Position numbers and translations under genes: made by a program
NCBI GenBank assembly: GCA_963800255.1
Contig: CAWDAK010000022.1
Coordinates: 186,001 to 250,000 of the forward strand
Length of the DNA stretch: 64,000 bases
From: DATFVA01 sp963800255
GTDB taxonomy: Bacteria; Bacteroidota; Ignavibacteria; Ignavibacteriales; Ignavibacteriaceae
Direction of reading: 5' to 3'
Shown here: piece by piece, positions 26,013 through 34,046 of the stretch
Numbering within the stretch: the first letter of the stretch is position 1
Layout: each line of letters opens with the position of its first letter
Notes under the pieces: generated by a model
Told to the model about the DNA's origin: nothing
Database searches by the model: none
What the model saw: only the letters and a program-made list of their open reading frames with translations

Positions 26013-26031
26013 CCGTAATTGTACGGATGCG
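26013..26031 (+). promoter_or_regulatory. CCGTA-N4-TACGG element, copy 3
   Basis: CCGTAATTGTACGGATGCG has perfect CCGTA/TACGG arms. It forms a 19-bp exact inverted repeat with copy 1, and a direct near-repeat with copy 2. It begins unit B. Confidence 0.55.
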
Positions 26032-26157
26032 CTTTAACATATAAGTGAGTAGGTTTGAAGGGTAAGAAGATTATGACCCGAGGGGTAGGACAGTCTTCTA
26101 CTTAAAAATGAGAGGTTCATCTCATAATAACCCCTGCTTAACTGCAGGGGTTATTTT
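26032..26157 (+). ncRNA. Candidate small RNA, unit B
   Basis: This is the second unit with the layout of unit A: dyad, GGGGTAGGA (26082-26090; 69 bases from the dyad start versus 65 in A), then hairpins. Three successive stems are visible: GTAG/CTAC (26085-26101), ATGAGA/TCTCAT (26108-26125, loop GGTTCA), and the 12-bp AATAACCCCTGC/GCAGGGGTTATT (26126-26155). The end overlaps the stop codon of the convergent deacetylase gene. Confidence 0.33.
26126..26157. terminator. Bidirectional hairpin at the end of the deacetylase gene
   Basis: A perfect 12-bp stem AATAACCCCTGC/GCAGGGGTTATT has a 6-base loop. It lies at the stop codon of the minus-strand deacetylase and could end that transcript as well as the plus-strand unit B. 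The T-run is short on both strands (TTATTTT on plus). Confidence 0.6.
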
Positions 26158-27590
26158 ATGAGCAGCATTTTTCTAACAGCGGAATATGTCCCGCTGGTAA
26201 GCCTGTAATAGTATGCTCCGCTGGGGAGTGATTTCCCATTAAAATCAATACTGTATGTACCTTTTGAATAATACTGGTCTTTTGTAAGAGTTTTAACTTC
26301 CTCTCCCAGTGAATTATAAATTTTCAGCGTTACGAAGGCATCCGCAGGGATTGTGAAATTTATTTTTGTAGAGGGGTTGAAGGGATTCGGGAAATTCTGA
26401 TATAAAGTGAATAAAGTTGGTGGTTGTCCCTCGTTTTTAATATCAGAAACAAATCCTTTGTAGAGGATAACCAGACCCCCATCGGGAACAACCGAGGTTT
26501 CAATAATGGTATTTGAGCCTGAGACGTATGAGGCGGTATATTCATTGAAGCTTCCCTGGAAGACTGAAACATTCATCCATCCTGCAGGAACGGTAATATC
26601 AGCAGTTAATGGATAATTATAAATATCATTTTCAAGTGTATCAGTTATATTTATAATAATGCTTGTGTCTGTTACGGAAACAATATTGAAATCAAATGAG
26701 TCTCTTTCTTTCATATACTTTGTAACATCACCCATAGGGGCAACCCATAAATTGCCGTTATCTGATTCATCCGAAACATATTGACAAGCTGAGTTAAACC
26801 ATTGAATAGAGATCGGCTGATAAGAACCCTGGTCTATAGCTGATTGAATTGAATCGAAGGGTATTACATCATGAGCCTGCAGCAATCCCCAGCCGCCATC
26901 ATTTATACTATTGTCAACGTAGTTATAGAAATCCTGGAGTTCATCAAGGTCGTCGGAGGGAGAGTTCCTTGGCATACTGAATTCGATAACCCTGGAACCA
27001 ATTTTATACCATTCCTGGCCCGAAAGCGAAGAATCAACAGGATATTCTGATATTGCTCGTGCCGATTCATAAAATAAGCTTGAATTGTATATTACGTCGC
27101 TGTCATACTCAGAGTAAGGATATGCAAGGACTATGCATTTCTTCCCGGTTATTTTTCTTTCAACACTTTTCTTCGATTGGTACAGCTCATATAACAGGGT
27201 GCCTTCTGTTGAAGTATCACCTATTGCCAGGTTGCCGAGGTGAGCATGGGTTACGGTATGAGAGCCCATTTCCTGTCCTGCATTTGACATTTCTATGAAT
27301 TCCGGCCAGGTTCCGTATCTCCAGTATGGCCCGTAAGGATCATCAAGAGGACCTGTTATCAGGAAAAACGTACCGCTGAAACCAAATTGTTCGAACATAG
27401 GGAAAACGTAATCGTACTGTGACTGCATACAGTCATCAAAAGTAAAGCTGAACGCTGCGGTTTTGTCATCTTTCCATTTCTTTACGTTTACATCACCGAC
27501 CGAAGTAGCATTTCCCTGTGAGTAAACCAGGGGATTTGCGGCTGCAGCAATAATTACAGATACAAAAAACAGCATTGAACTAAATTTCAT
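26151..27590 (-). CDS. Secreted polysaccharide deacetylase with T9SS sorting domain
   Basis: The 479-residue protein has a signal peptide and a NodB-type carbohydrate esterase domain (about 38-290). The metal and catalytic residues are visible: FTFDD with D52/D53, and H111/H115 in GSHTVTHAHL. A linker beta domain follows (SFDFNIVSVTDTSIIINITD...). The last 85 residues are a type A C-terminal sorting domain for the type IX secretion system (LYQNFPNPFNPSTKINFTIP, LKIYNSLGEEVKTL, and the final LPSGAYYYRLTSG...KMLLIK). The enzyme likely removes acetyl groups from a polysaccharide outside the cell. It is divergent from a CBM20-esterase gene across 117 bp, and the two could act on the same material. 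Confidence 0.93.
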   Translation of the reverse strand: MKFSSMLFFVSVIIAAAANPLVYSQGNATSVGDVNVKKWKDDKTAAFSFTFDDCMQSQYDYVFPMFEQFGFSGTFFLITGPLDDPYGPYWRYGTWPEFIEMSNAGQEMGSHTVTHAHLGNLAIGDTSTEGTLLYELYQSKKSVERKITGKKCIVLAYPYSEYDSDVIYNSSLFYESARAISEYPVDSSLSGQEWYKIGSRVIEFSMPRNSPSDDLDELQDFYNYVDNSINDGGWGLLQAHDVIPFDSIQSAIDQGSYQPISIQWFNSACQYVSDESDNGNLWVAPMGDVTKYMKERDSFDFNIVSVTDTSIIINITDTLENDIYNYPLTADITVPAGWMNVSVFQGSFNEYTASYVSGSNTIIETSVVPDGGLVILYKGFVSDIKNEGQPPTLFTLYQNFPNPFNPSTKINFTIPADAFVTLKIYNSLGEEVKTLTKDQYYSKGTYSIDFNGKSLPSGAYYYRLTSGTYSAVRKMLLIK

Positions 27591-27707
27591 AAACTTCCGG
27601 ATTTTTAAGGTGATAATATAACTTATCTGAGATAAAATTATGATAGTAAAAATATTCTCCCGGGCTTCTGATTGCCAAGTGAATGAATTATTTACAATAT
27701 TTATTAT

Positions 27708-28841
27708 ATGAAAATGATTTTACTTATATGCCTGACAGCTATTATAGTACAGGCACAGCAATCCGTTGAAATTGCCGTCAAAATTCAAGCAAATAATATA
27801 CCTGACACGGCCAAAGTTTATATTTCAGGTAATAAGCCCGAATTGGGAAACTGGCATCCTGGAGAAGTTTCTTTAATTAATACATCAGGCAATATATGGG
27901 AAAGAACTTTCTCCTTTCCTGCGGGTGAAACTATTGAGTTCAAAATAACACTTGGCAGCTGGGAAAACGAGGCTGCAAATGAGAATGGGAGTGTTCCGGA
28001 AAATATCAAACTGAAACCAAATAATGATACCGTCGTTAGTCTGACTGTAAATAACTGGAAGAATAGTTTTACGCATAAATTGAAGGGACAGGTGACAGGA
28101 CGTCTTGATTACATTAAAAATGTAAGAGGAGACGGGATTCCTCCACGCGATATAATAATCTGGCTTCCTCCCGAATATGGTAAAGACATTGATAAACACT
28201 ACCCTGTGCTTTATATGCAGGACGGTCAGAATCTCTTTGATCCTTCAACAGCTGCCTTTGGTGTAGACTGGCAACTCGATGAAATAGCGGATAGTTTAAT
28301 TCGAAATGGTGCGATGAAGTCAATTATAATAGTCGGGTTAGCAAATACCACCTGGAGAAATTCTGAATATGCAGAGAATGATACAGGCTATGCGTACATG
28401 AAGTTTGTTGTAGAAAAAGTAAAACCATTAATTGACTCTTCATACAGAACATTAGCAGGTCCGGGCAGCACTGCCGTGGGCGGTTCTTCACTGGGCGGTC
28501 TGATATCTTTCATGCTTGGTTGGAATTACCCTGAAGTCTTCTCTATGGTGATGTGTGTGTCGCCGGCATTAAAAATATATAACCTGGATTACGTTGATAA
28601 TGTTAATGGTTATAATGGTCCCCATAAAAATCTTAAATTTTATTTTGATGCCGGAATAAATTCAATCGACTCACTTCTGGTTCCGGGAATGAACGAAATG
28701 ATACAGGCTCTCGAAAAAAAGGGTTACAACAGCGGGAAAGATATTATGAAATATATTGATATAAAGGGAGAGCATAATGAGAGTTCGTGGGCGGCAAGAG
28801 CCTGGAGACCATTACTGTTTTTCTTCGGCACGACTAATTAA
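27708..28841 (+). CDS. Secreted esterase with N-terminal CBM20-like domain
   Basis: The 377-residue protein has a signal peptide (MKMILLICLTAIIVQAQQ). Residues about 20-120 look like a starch-binding CBM20 domain (VYISGNKPELGNWHPGEVSLI, WERTFSFPAGETIEFKITLGSWENEA). Residues about 125-375 form an alpha/beta hydrolase of the Fes/IroE-like (COG2819) type with nucleophile S261 in VGGSSLGGLISFML and VLYMQDGQNLFDP before it. The late histidine is in KGEHNESSWAARAWRP. It probably hydrolyses an ester on a carbohydrate-linked substrate, but the substrate is unknown. Its stop abuts the stop of the next, convergent gene with no gap. Confidence 0.88.
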   Translation: MKMILLICLTAIIVQAQQSVEIAVKIQANNIPDTAKVYISGNKPELGNWHPGEVSLINTSGNIWERTFSFPAGETIEFKITLGSWENEAANENGSVPENIKLKPNNDTVVSLTVNNWKNSFTHKLKGQVTGRLDYIKNVRGDGIPPRDIIIWLPPEYGKDIDKHYPVLYMQDGQNLFDPSTAAFGVDWQLDEIADSLIRNGAMKSIIIVGLANTTWRNSEYAENDTGYAYMKFVVEKVKPLIDSSYRTLAGPGSTAVGGSSLGGLISFMLGWNYPEVFSMVMCVSPALKIYNLDYVDNVNGYNGPHKNLKFYFDAGINSIDSLLVPGMNEMIQALEKKGYNSGKDIMKYIDIKGEHNESSWAARAWRPLLFFFGTTN

Positions 28842-29501
28842 TTACTTACCTGGTTTCTCAAAATGCTGGTAATCTTTTCTGTCCTTCCAGTCGCCGCCCC
28901 AATCCCATCCCAGTGTTCTGAAAGCTTTCACAAGTAATGAGTTATTGCTGATGGTTCCGGAGCGGGAAGGATTATAAACAGAACCCCGGGGCTGATGAAG
29001 ATCTTTCCTTATGTAGGGATTAAGAAGGGGATTGATGTCTATGGCGGTACCGAATGAATGGTTTGATAATTTTTTTGTTCCTGCAATTACCCTGTAATTG
29101 AAGGCCGATGTATTATTATCCTCCATTGATTTCTCATCATCCCAACCGTAATAGACGATAGGAATTGCTTTTGCTATAGGAAATTTTTCCCTTTGAATTT
29201 CCTTAAAAATCTTTTCAATATCACTTTTTAAATCTTCGGAAATCACCACCTGACCCTGATGAATCTTACCGTCAAATGAATAATACTGAACGTTAATAAT
29301 TATAAGAGACTTTTTGACTGCCGGGGGTATAATTATTCCATCTAAGGCTTCTGCAAGGCTGTAATCAGAATCCACAATTACTTTCTCAGAAGTACTATCT
29401 TTCATTTTAACCTTTTCGATTTCAGTTTTCTGTATAGCATTATCCCTGTTTGGCTGCAGTATAAAAACGTTGAGAAATATTAGTAATATGATCCCTATCA
29501 A
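28842..29501 (-). CDS. M15-family peptidase (D-Ala-D-Ala carboxypeptidase / endolysin-like)
   Basis: The 219-residue protein has an N-terminal membrane anchor or signal (MIGIILLIFLNVFIL). The zinc motif is LSNHSFGTAIDINPLLNP (SxHxxGxAxD), and the last ligand histidine is in DRKDYQHFEK. GWDWGGDWKDRKDYQHF is characteristic of the M15C/M15_4 subgroup, known from L-Ala-D-Glu endolysins and cell-wall carboxypeptidases. It probably trims peptidoglycan stem peptides. Start is TTG at 29501, with GGAAG about 13 bases upstream. The domain is complete and is not in a phage context. Confidence 0.87.
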   Translation of the reverse strand: MIGIILLIFLNVFILQPNRDNAIQKTEIEKVKMKDSTSEKVIVDSDYSLAEALDGIIIPPAVKKSLIIINVQYYSFDGKIHQGQVVISEDLKSDIEKIFKEIQREKFPIAKAIPIVYYGWDDEKSMEDNNTSAFNYRVIAGTKKLSNHSFGTAIDINPLLNPYIRKDLHQPRGSVYNPSRSGTISNNSLLVKAFRTLGWDWGGDWKDRKDYQHFEKPGK

Positions 29502-29573
29502 TGATAACTACTTCCGGTTTATGATTTAGAAGTGTAAATAAATATATTTAAAGGTCAAAATAAAGGAATTAAA

Positions 29574-30419
29574 ATGAAGAAAGTACTTGCATTAGCTTTT
29601 TTAGCTGTAACACTGATTTACGTATCGGGCTGTTCTGATAACTCAAAAGTGGTAACAAAAGACAACGGACTTAAATATACTGATGATACGGTGGGTACAG
29701 GAAGAGAAGCTAAAATGGGAGATCTCGTATCCATTAATTTTAGTGCATGGGTGATTAAAGATTCCACTGAAAATCCATTCAAAAACTGGGCAAATGACTC
29801 AACCAAAGCAAAACAGTCGATTGGCTCAACGGACAAAATGGGGAAACCCTATAAATTCCAGTTAAAGGAAGGAAGTTTTATTAAGGGTTCTGCTGAAGGA
29901 ATTGCCGGAATGAAGGTTGGAGGAACAAGAACAATAATAATTCCTTCCGAGCTGGCCTACGGAAAACAAGGTGTAGGTCCAATTCCTCCGAACACGAATT
30001 TAAAAGCTGTAATCACCCTGGTTGATGCTAAAGAAGCGATAGTTGCTAATATATGGGATGTTGATACGACAAAATATAAAACCACAAAAGATGGGCTGAA
30101 GTATGCAATTATTGAAGAGGGAACAGGTGCAAAGGCGGATTCAGGCGACCTTGTGACTGTGGATTATTCAGGTTTTGTTGCAAAGGACAGTACCAAGTTT
30201 GACAGTTCGGTAGAACGCGATGAACCTCTGACATTTAAGCTTGGAACTCATATGGTTATCCCCGGCTGGGATGAAGGAATCGCGCTAATGAAAAAAGGCG
30301 GGAAGGCAAGGCTGGTTGTTCCGCCTTCACTTGGTTACGGGAACAGACCTAACCACATTATCCCTCCGAATTCAACTTTAATTTTTGATGTGCATCTTAT
30401 TGATGTGAAAAAGCAGTAG
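29574..30419 (+). CDS. Lipoprotein with two FKBP-type peptidyl-prolyl isomerase domains
   Basis: The signal peptide ends in VSGC with lipidated C20. The first FKBP domain (about 33-158) is altered: it has an insertion (NPFKNWANDSTKAKQSIGSTDKMG) and keeps GSFIKGSAEGIAGMKVGGTRTIIIPSELAYG. The second (about 172-281) is canonical: VTVDYSGFVAKDSTKFDSS, VIPGWDEGIALMKKGGKARLVVPPSLGYG and IIPPNSTLIFDVHLI. It should catalyse proline cis-trans isomerisation and chaperone proteins in the periplasm or at the outer membrane. A clear upstream GGAATTAAA precedes the ATG. The tandem arrangement with one degenerate domain suggests division of labour between binding and catalysis. Confidence 0.92.
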   Translation: MKKVLALAFLAVTLIYVSGCSDNSKVVTKDNGLKYTDDTVGTGREAKMGDLVSINFSAWVIKDSTENPFKNWANDSTKAKQSIGSTDKMGKPYKFQLKEGSFIKGSAEGIAGMKVGGTRTIIIPSELAYGKQGVGPIPPNTNLKAVITLVDAKEAIVANIWDVDTTKYKTTKDGLKYAIIEEGTGAKADSGDLVTVDYSGFVAKDSTKFDSSVERDEPLTFKLGTHMVIPGWDEGIALMKKGGKARLVVPPSLGYGNRPNHIIPPNSTLIFDVHLIDVKKQ

Positions 30420-30557
30420 AAAATTGAGAATGTGATTCATACTGAGCCTGTTGAAGAGTGAATGGTAATCCTTTGACAGGCCCGGTTTGATAATACGTAA
30501 TTTAATTTAATCTTTAATCAGATCGGTCTGAAAAATGCTGCCTGGTACACAAACCGA

Positions 30558-31430
30558 CTACAGGTAATATTTAATTAAGGATAGTGACTGAGTGTAGTAA
30601 CTCTTTCCGAATAGATTAAGATGATTCATAACGTGGTAAAGTTTATAAATATTCTCCCTGTACTCCCATCCATCTTTTAAAGGGTATCTATCGTTATAGG
30701 ATGAATAAAATTCCGCAGGATAACCACCAAAAAGTTTTGTCATTCCCAGGTCGGCCTCACGATGTCCATAATAAACAGCGGGATCGATAATGCAGGGATT
30801 CCCTTCGTCATCAACCATATAGTTCCCGCTCCAAAGATCTCCGTGAAGCAGAGAAGGCTCTTCTTCCGATCCCTTAAGAATTTCCCCGATTTTATTTTCG
30901 AGCTTGCCGAAGCTTTTTCTTAAATCATCGGTAGCATAACCATTTTTTTCACAAAGCATCAGCTGGAACAATAGTCTTTTATTAAAAAAGAATTTTATCC
31001 AATCTTTTTCTTCATTTTCGTCAGGTAGATTTTTTTGAAGATTGGAACCTATGTAATTATCTTCATAAAATCCGAAGGATGTCCCTTTATATCTGTGTAA
31101 GGCAGCGAATTGCTCTCCGAATACCCTAAAGAAAGAACCGGATTTCTTCCCGCTTTCGATAAACTCAGTTACAATATAATTTTCTGAGAATATCTTTGCT
31201 CCTGGTACTCTTACAGCGTCTGCCTTTTGCAGTTCGTTAAGACCATTCGCTTCTTTTTTAAACATGTCAGCCGGTGAATCCTCATTTATTTTAAGCAGGT
31301 ATATTTTTCCGGATTCCAGTGCAATTCTATAAGCGCTGCTTATACACCCTCCGGAAAGATCGCTAATATCCACGATTGAGGATTCCAGCCTGTTTCCGAT
31401 TTCCTTTTTTAATTTTTCAGGTAAGCTCAT
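30558..31430 (-). CDS. Fructosamine kinase family protein (ketosamine 3-kinase)
   Basis: This is a 290-residue kinase of the aminoglycoside phosphotransferase-like fold. The catalytic loop is LLHGDLWSGNYMVD, the metal site is CIIDPAVYYGHREADLGMTKLFGG, and the N-lobe has ISDLSGGCISSAYRI. These are the hallmarks of the FN3K/YniA family, which phosphorylates sugar adducts on protein lysines so that they fall off. The gene overlaps an LMW phosphotyrosine phosphatase gene by 14 bp. That pairing is known for bacterial family members acting on ribulosamines or erythrulosamines. The whole unit is in one transcript with the phosphatase first. Confidence 0.92.
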   Translation of the reverse strand: MSLPEKLKKEIGNRLESSIVDISDLSGGCISSAYRIALESGKIYLLKINEDSPADMFKKEANGLNELQKADAVRVPGAKIFSENYIVTEFIESGKKSGSFFRVFGEQFAALHRYKGTSFGFYEDNYIGSNLQKNLPDENEEKDWIKFFFNKRLLFQLMLCEKNGYATDDLRKSFGKLENKIGEILKGSEEEPSLLHGDLWSGNYMVDDEGNPCIIDPAVYYGHREADLGMTKLFGGYPAEFYSSYNDRYPLKDGWEYRENIYKLYHVMNHLNLFGKSYYTQSLSLIKYYL

Positions 31431-31899
31431 CTTTCAGTCTTTTCAGTAATCCCCGGTTTGCGTCAACCAATATATCCATAACTTTTTCAAATCCCTCCGG
31501 TCCTCCCAGGTAAGGATCAGGGACCTCATCTGCCTTAATATACCTGTTGAATTCAATCATCTTATGAATTTTGTTGCTATATATTTTTTGTTTGTCTAAC
31601 CTGTTAATTTCATTAAAATTATCATTATCCATCGTGATGATATAGTCGAACTTTTCAAAATCGGTTTTCGGATCAAACTGACGAGCCCGGCTCTTCAAAA
31701 AATAATCCCTGCTTGCTGCATGAGATCTCATGCGGGGGTCGGGACTCTCGCCCGCGTGATAGCCGATTGTGCCAGCAGAATCAATTTCAATCCTGTTGGA
31801 TAATTTTTCTTTTTCTACCATTGTTTTAAGTACTCCCTCAGCAGCAGGAGAACGGCAAATATTCCCCATACAAACAAAGAGTATTCGGATAGTTTCCAT
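31417..31899 (-). CDS. Low-molecular-weight phosphotyrosine-phosphatase family protein
   Basis: The 160-residue protein has the P-loop C10-x5-R16-S17 (VCMGNICRSPAAEG) and the general acid D128 in EVPDPYLGG, both required for activity. I place the start at ATG 31899, which has GAGG nine bases upstream. The frame extends 14 codons further (31941) but without a ribosome site, and those residues are not family-like. The gene overlaps the fructosamine kinase start. In that setting the phosphatase may act on a sugar phosphate, such as a precursor or product of glycation, rather than on phosphotyrosine. This is inference from the conserved neighbourhood. Confidence 0.93.
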   Translation of the reverse strand: METIRILFVCMGNICRSPAAEGVLKTMVEKEKLSNRIEIDSAGTIGYHAGESPDPRMRSHAASRDYFLKSRARQFDPKTDFEKFDYIITMDNDNFNEINRLDKQKIYSNKIHKMIEFNRYIKADEVPDPYLGGPEGFEKVMDILVDANRGLLKRLKDELT

Positions 31900-32102
31900 A
31901 ATGTGAATTCCTCTTTTTAGATGCAAGATTTCAAAAAACAAATATAAGTAAATCAGCTTTAACCATCATTTTTTCCTGATCACTATCGTTGGAGAGGTGC
32001 TTGCTTAATGAAGAATATTTTTTTATTCTTGACCATTGTTTACAGAAAATAATATCAGCTGTTCCATAAAAAAAGTTTAATTTAACTCTCAAAGGAAGAA
32101 TT

Positions 32103-32453
32103 ATGGCTTACGTCATTACTAAATTATGTCTTAATTGCAAAGATGTCGCCTGCACCCAGGTTTGTCCTGTAGACTGTATTTACGAGTATACCGGAGATGA
32201 TCCAACGATACCTAAGGAAATGCTGCTGATTGATCCTGATGAATGTATAGATTGTAACGCTTGTGTTCCTGAATGTCCCTGGGAAGCTATCTTCGAAGAA
32301 GAGATGGTGCCGGATATTTTTAACGAGGATATTGAATTGAACGCAAGAATAGTTGGAAAGGCCAGGGTAGTACCTCAGCGCGAGGAAGGAAAGCCACTCC
32401 CTACATCTGAAGAGATAGAAGCCAACAAAAAGAAATGGGGATACACCGGCTAG
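32103..32453 (+). CDS. Ferredoxin with two [4Fe-4S]-type cluster motifs
   Basis: This is a 116-residue small electron carrier. The first cysteine set is C9-x2-C12-x4-C17-x3-C21-P with an extra C25, and the second is C48-x2-C51-x2-C54-x3-C58-P. After the clusters comes an acidic stretch (EEEMVPDIFNEDIELN) and a C-terminal extension of about 45 residues. The early MAYVITKLCLNC start and the extension are like the ferredoxins of Chlorobi and Bacteroidota relatives and FdxA. It has a strong Shine-Dalgarno (AAAGGAAG) and lies alone, divergent from the phosphatase gene. The redox partner is unknown. Confidence 0.92.
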   Translation: MAYVITKLCLNCKDVACTQVCPVDCIYEYTGDDPTIPKEMLLIDPDECIDCNACVPECPWEAIFEEEMVPDIFNEDIELNARIVGKARVVPQREEGKPLPTSEEIEANKKKWGYTG

Positions 32454-32664
32454 CGGAAAAAAATATTTCATCATTTCAATATTGGTTAATTACTCCGGCT
32501 TTTTTATTTTTTCAGTGCAGTTTATAATGTCTATTCAATTGTACCTGCTGTACAGCATTCTGTACATTTATCCTGTTGAAAAGTAAAAAAATTGATATAA
32601 GTGCGTTGTTCTCTATTGGCATTCCATTTGCTTTTTGGGGGAGACTCATAAAACTGAGGAAAAG

Positions 32665-33309
32665 ATGAAAAAGTTAATAGCAATTATCTTTATAATTTCA
32701 ATGCCTGGCATTTATGCGCAGGTGAATACGGCTGCTGTAAAGCTGGGAATATTTTCTCCTTCTTCAGCCGGCGGTGGATTTATTATTGGTTATGAAGGTT
32801 CACATTTTGTTGATAAGCATTTTAGTTTCGGGTGGAGTTTTGACTGGTACCATAAGAATTATGTGGATAAAACCCTTGTAAATGATCTGAACCAGCAGGA
32901 TCCAAATCCCATTGGCGGCGGAGAAATAAATGAACTCAGAGCAAAAACCAATCTTCACGATTTCCCTTTGATGATACACATTACAGGCAAAACGCTTGTA
33001 GCTCCCTTTACCCAGGCTTACGTTACTGCCGGAATAGGAGCGGAGGTTCTGCTTATTAACTATAGTGATTACGTTGATCCTTCTAAAGATGAATTCCAGA
33101 CGGCCTTTGATCTAAACTGGCGGGTAGGCATAGGAGGAATATATGAAATGAGCAGACAGGCAGATGTTTTTGCTGAGCTAACTTACCATGCATCAGCCCC
33201 AAGCTGGACCTACGAAACTCAGGATGCTTTTGGAAACAAACGAACTTTTGAAAGAGAGTTTGATATGAGCGGAGTAATGTTCAGAGTCGGCTTCCGCTTT
33301 TATTTTTAA
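32665..33309 (+). CDS. Outer-membrane beta-barrel protein (OmpW/porin-like fold)
   Basis: The protein is about 214 residues from the ATG at 32665, which has GAGG seven bases upstream. The TTG further up (32635) would place ten charged residues before the signal peptide and is rejected. The signal peptide is MKKLIAIIFIISMPGIYAQ. The rest is amphipathic strands (AAVKLGIFSPSSAGGGFIIGYEGS, FSFGWSFDWYHK, PLMIHITGK, AYVTAGIGAEVLLI, WRVGIGGIYEM, VFAELTYHAS), and it ends in MFRVGFRFYF with the C-terminal Phe used for barrel assembly. Function is unknown. Confidence 0.78.
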   Translation: MKKLIAIIFIISMPGIYAQVNTAAVKLGIFSPSSAGGGFIIGYEGSHFVDKHFSFGWSFDWYHKNYVDKTLVNDLNQQDPNPIGGGEINELRAKTNLHDFPLMIHITGKTLVAPFTQAYVTAGIGAEVLLINYSDYVDPSKDEFQTAFDLNWRVGIGGIYEMSRQADVFAELTYHASAPSWTYETQDAFGNKRTFEREFDMSGVMFRVGFRFYF

Positions 33310-33333
33310 TCGAGGCATTTCTGAAGCACATAG

Positions 33334-33352
33334 GTCCCGCTATCTGCGGGAT
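33334..33352. terminator. GC-rich hairpin between convergent genes
   Basis: A 7-bp stem (GTCCCGC/GCGGGAT) with loop TATCT lies between the barrel gene and the convergent yjbQ gene. There is no T-run, so termination is only suggested by position. Confidence 0.35.
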
Positions 33353-33369
33353 CAGTGTCTCGCTCAAAG

Positions 33370-33792
33370 TTATTCCCCGATAATAGTTACTACCAATTTT
33401 CTACTGCCACCCCTGTTTCTGTGTTCGCATAGATAGACACCCTGCCAGGTTCCAAGGTTAAAGTCCCCGTCTTTAATAGGTACCGAAACACTGCTTCCTA
33501 ATATTACACTTTTGATGTGTGCAGGCATATCGTCAGAACCCTCAGCATTGTGATCGTAATATGGTGCATTTTCGGGAACCATTTTGTTAAAATGTTTTTC
33601 CATATCGCTTCTAACGGTGGGATCGGCATTTTCATTCAAAGTCAGTGAAGCAGAGGTATGCTTAATAAATATATGGGCGAATCCTGATTTTATATGCTTA
33701 ATTTCCTTAACCTGCTCCAGTATTTCGCCGGTAACCAGGTGAAATCCTCTCCCTTTTGATTTAACGCTGAATTCTTTCTGTATGCATTTCAT
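33370..33792 (-). CDS. YjbQ / UPF0047 family protein
   Basis: The 140-residue protein has the complete family signature: SGFAHIFIKHTSASLTLNEN, DPTVRSDMEKHF, HNAEGSDDMPAHIKSVILGSSVSVPIKDG and LGTWQGVYLCEHRNRGG. Conserved histidines and the E-x-x-R-x-R-like end form a metal-binding site in the trimer. Homologues such as E. coli YjbQ show weak thiamine-phosphate synthase activity, but the true role is unsettled. A small cytoplasmic trimer is expected. The gene stands alone. Confidence 0.92.
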   Translation of the reverse strand: MKCIQKEFSVKSKGRGFHLVTGEILEQVKEIKHIKSGFAHIFIKHTSASLTLNENADPTVRSDMEKHFNKMVPENAPYYDHNAEGSDDMPAHIKSVILGSSVSVPIKDGDFNLGTWQGVYLCEHRNRGGSRKLVVTIIGE

Positions 33793-34046
33793 AAATAATC
33801 CTGTTTATGATTTACTCAAAATATAAAAATTGAAAGAATAACCTGTGATAATATCATCCTGGTTAAAGTCATTCGTTTTATCACTACATCCCAAAATACA
33901 GCCATTCATCCCAAAACAATAAAAAATGGTTAGAAATAATTAAAAGTTTCTCTTAACTTTAGAGCGCTTTTAACTTAATTACATAAATCTCTGGCTTGAA
34001 TCCTCAAATACATATCATTTCCACCAACAAAATTTTAGTTAGTAAT

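Noticed and set aside
31897..31941. Longer N-terminus for the LMW phosphatase starting at 31941
   Set aside because: The extra 14 residues are not family-like and lack a ribosome site, while the ATG at 31899 has GAGG at the right distance.
33996..34046. TTG at 33996 as start of the BNR-repeat protein
   Set aside because: It would place 17 residues ahead of a clear signal peptide. The ATG at 34047 gives a normal signal sequence.
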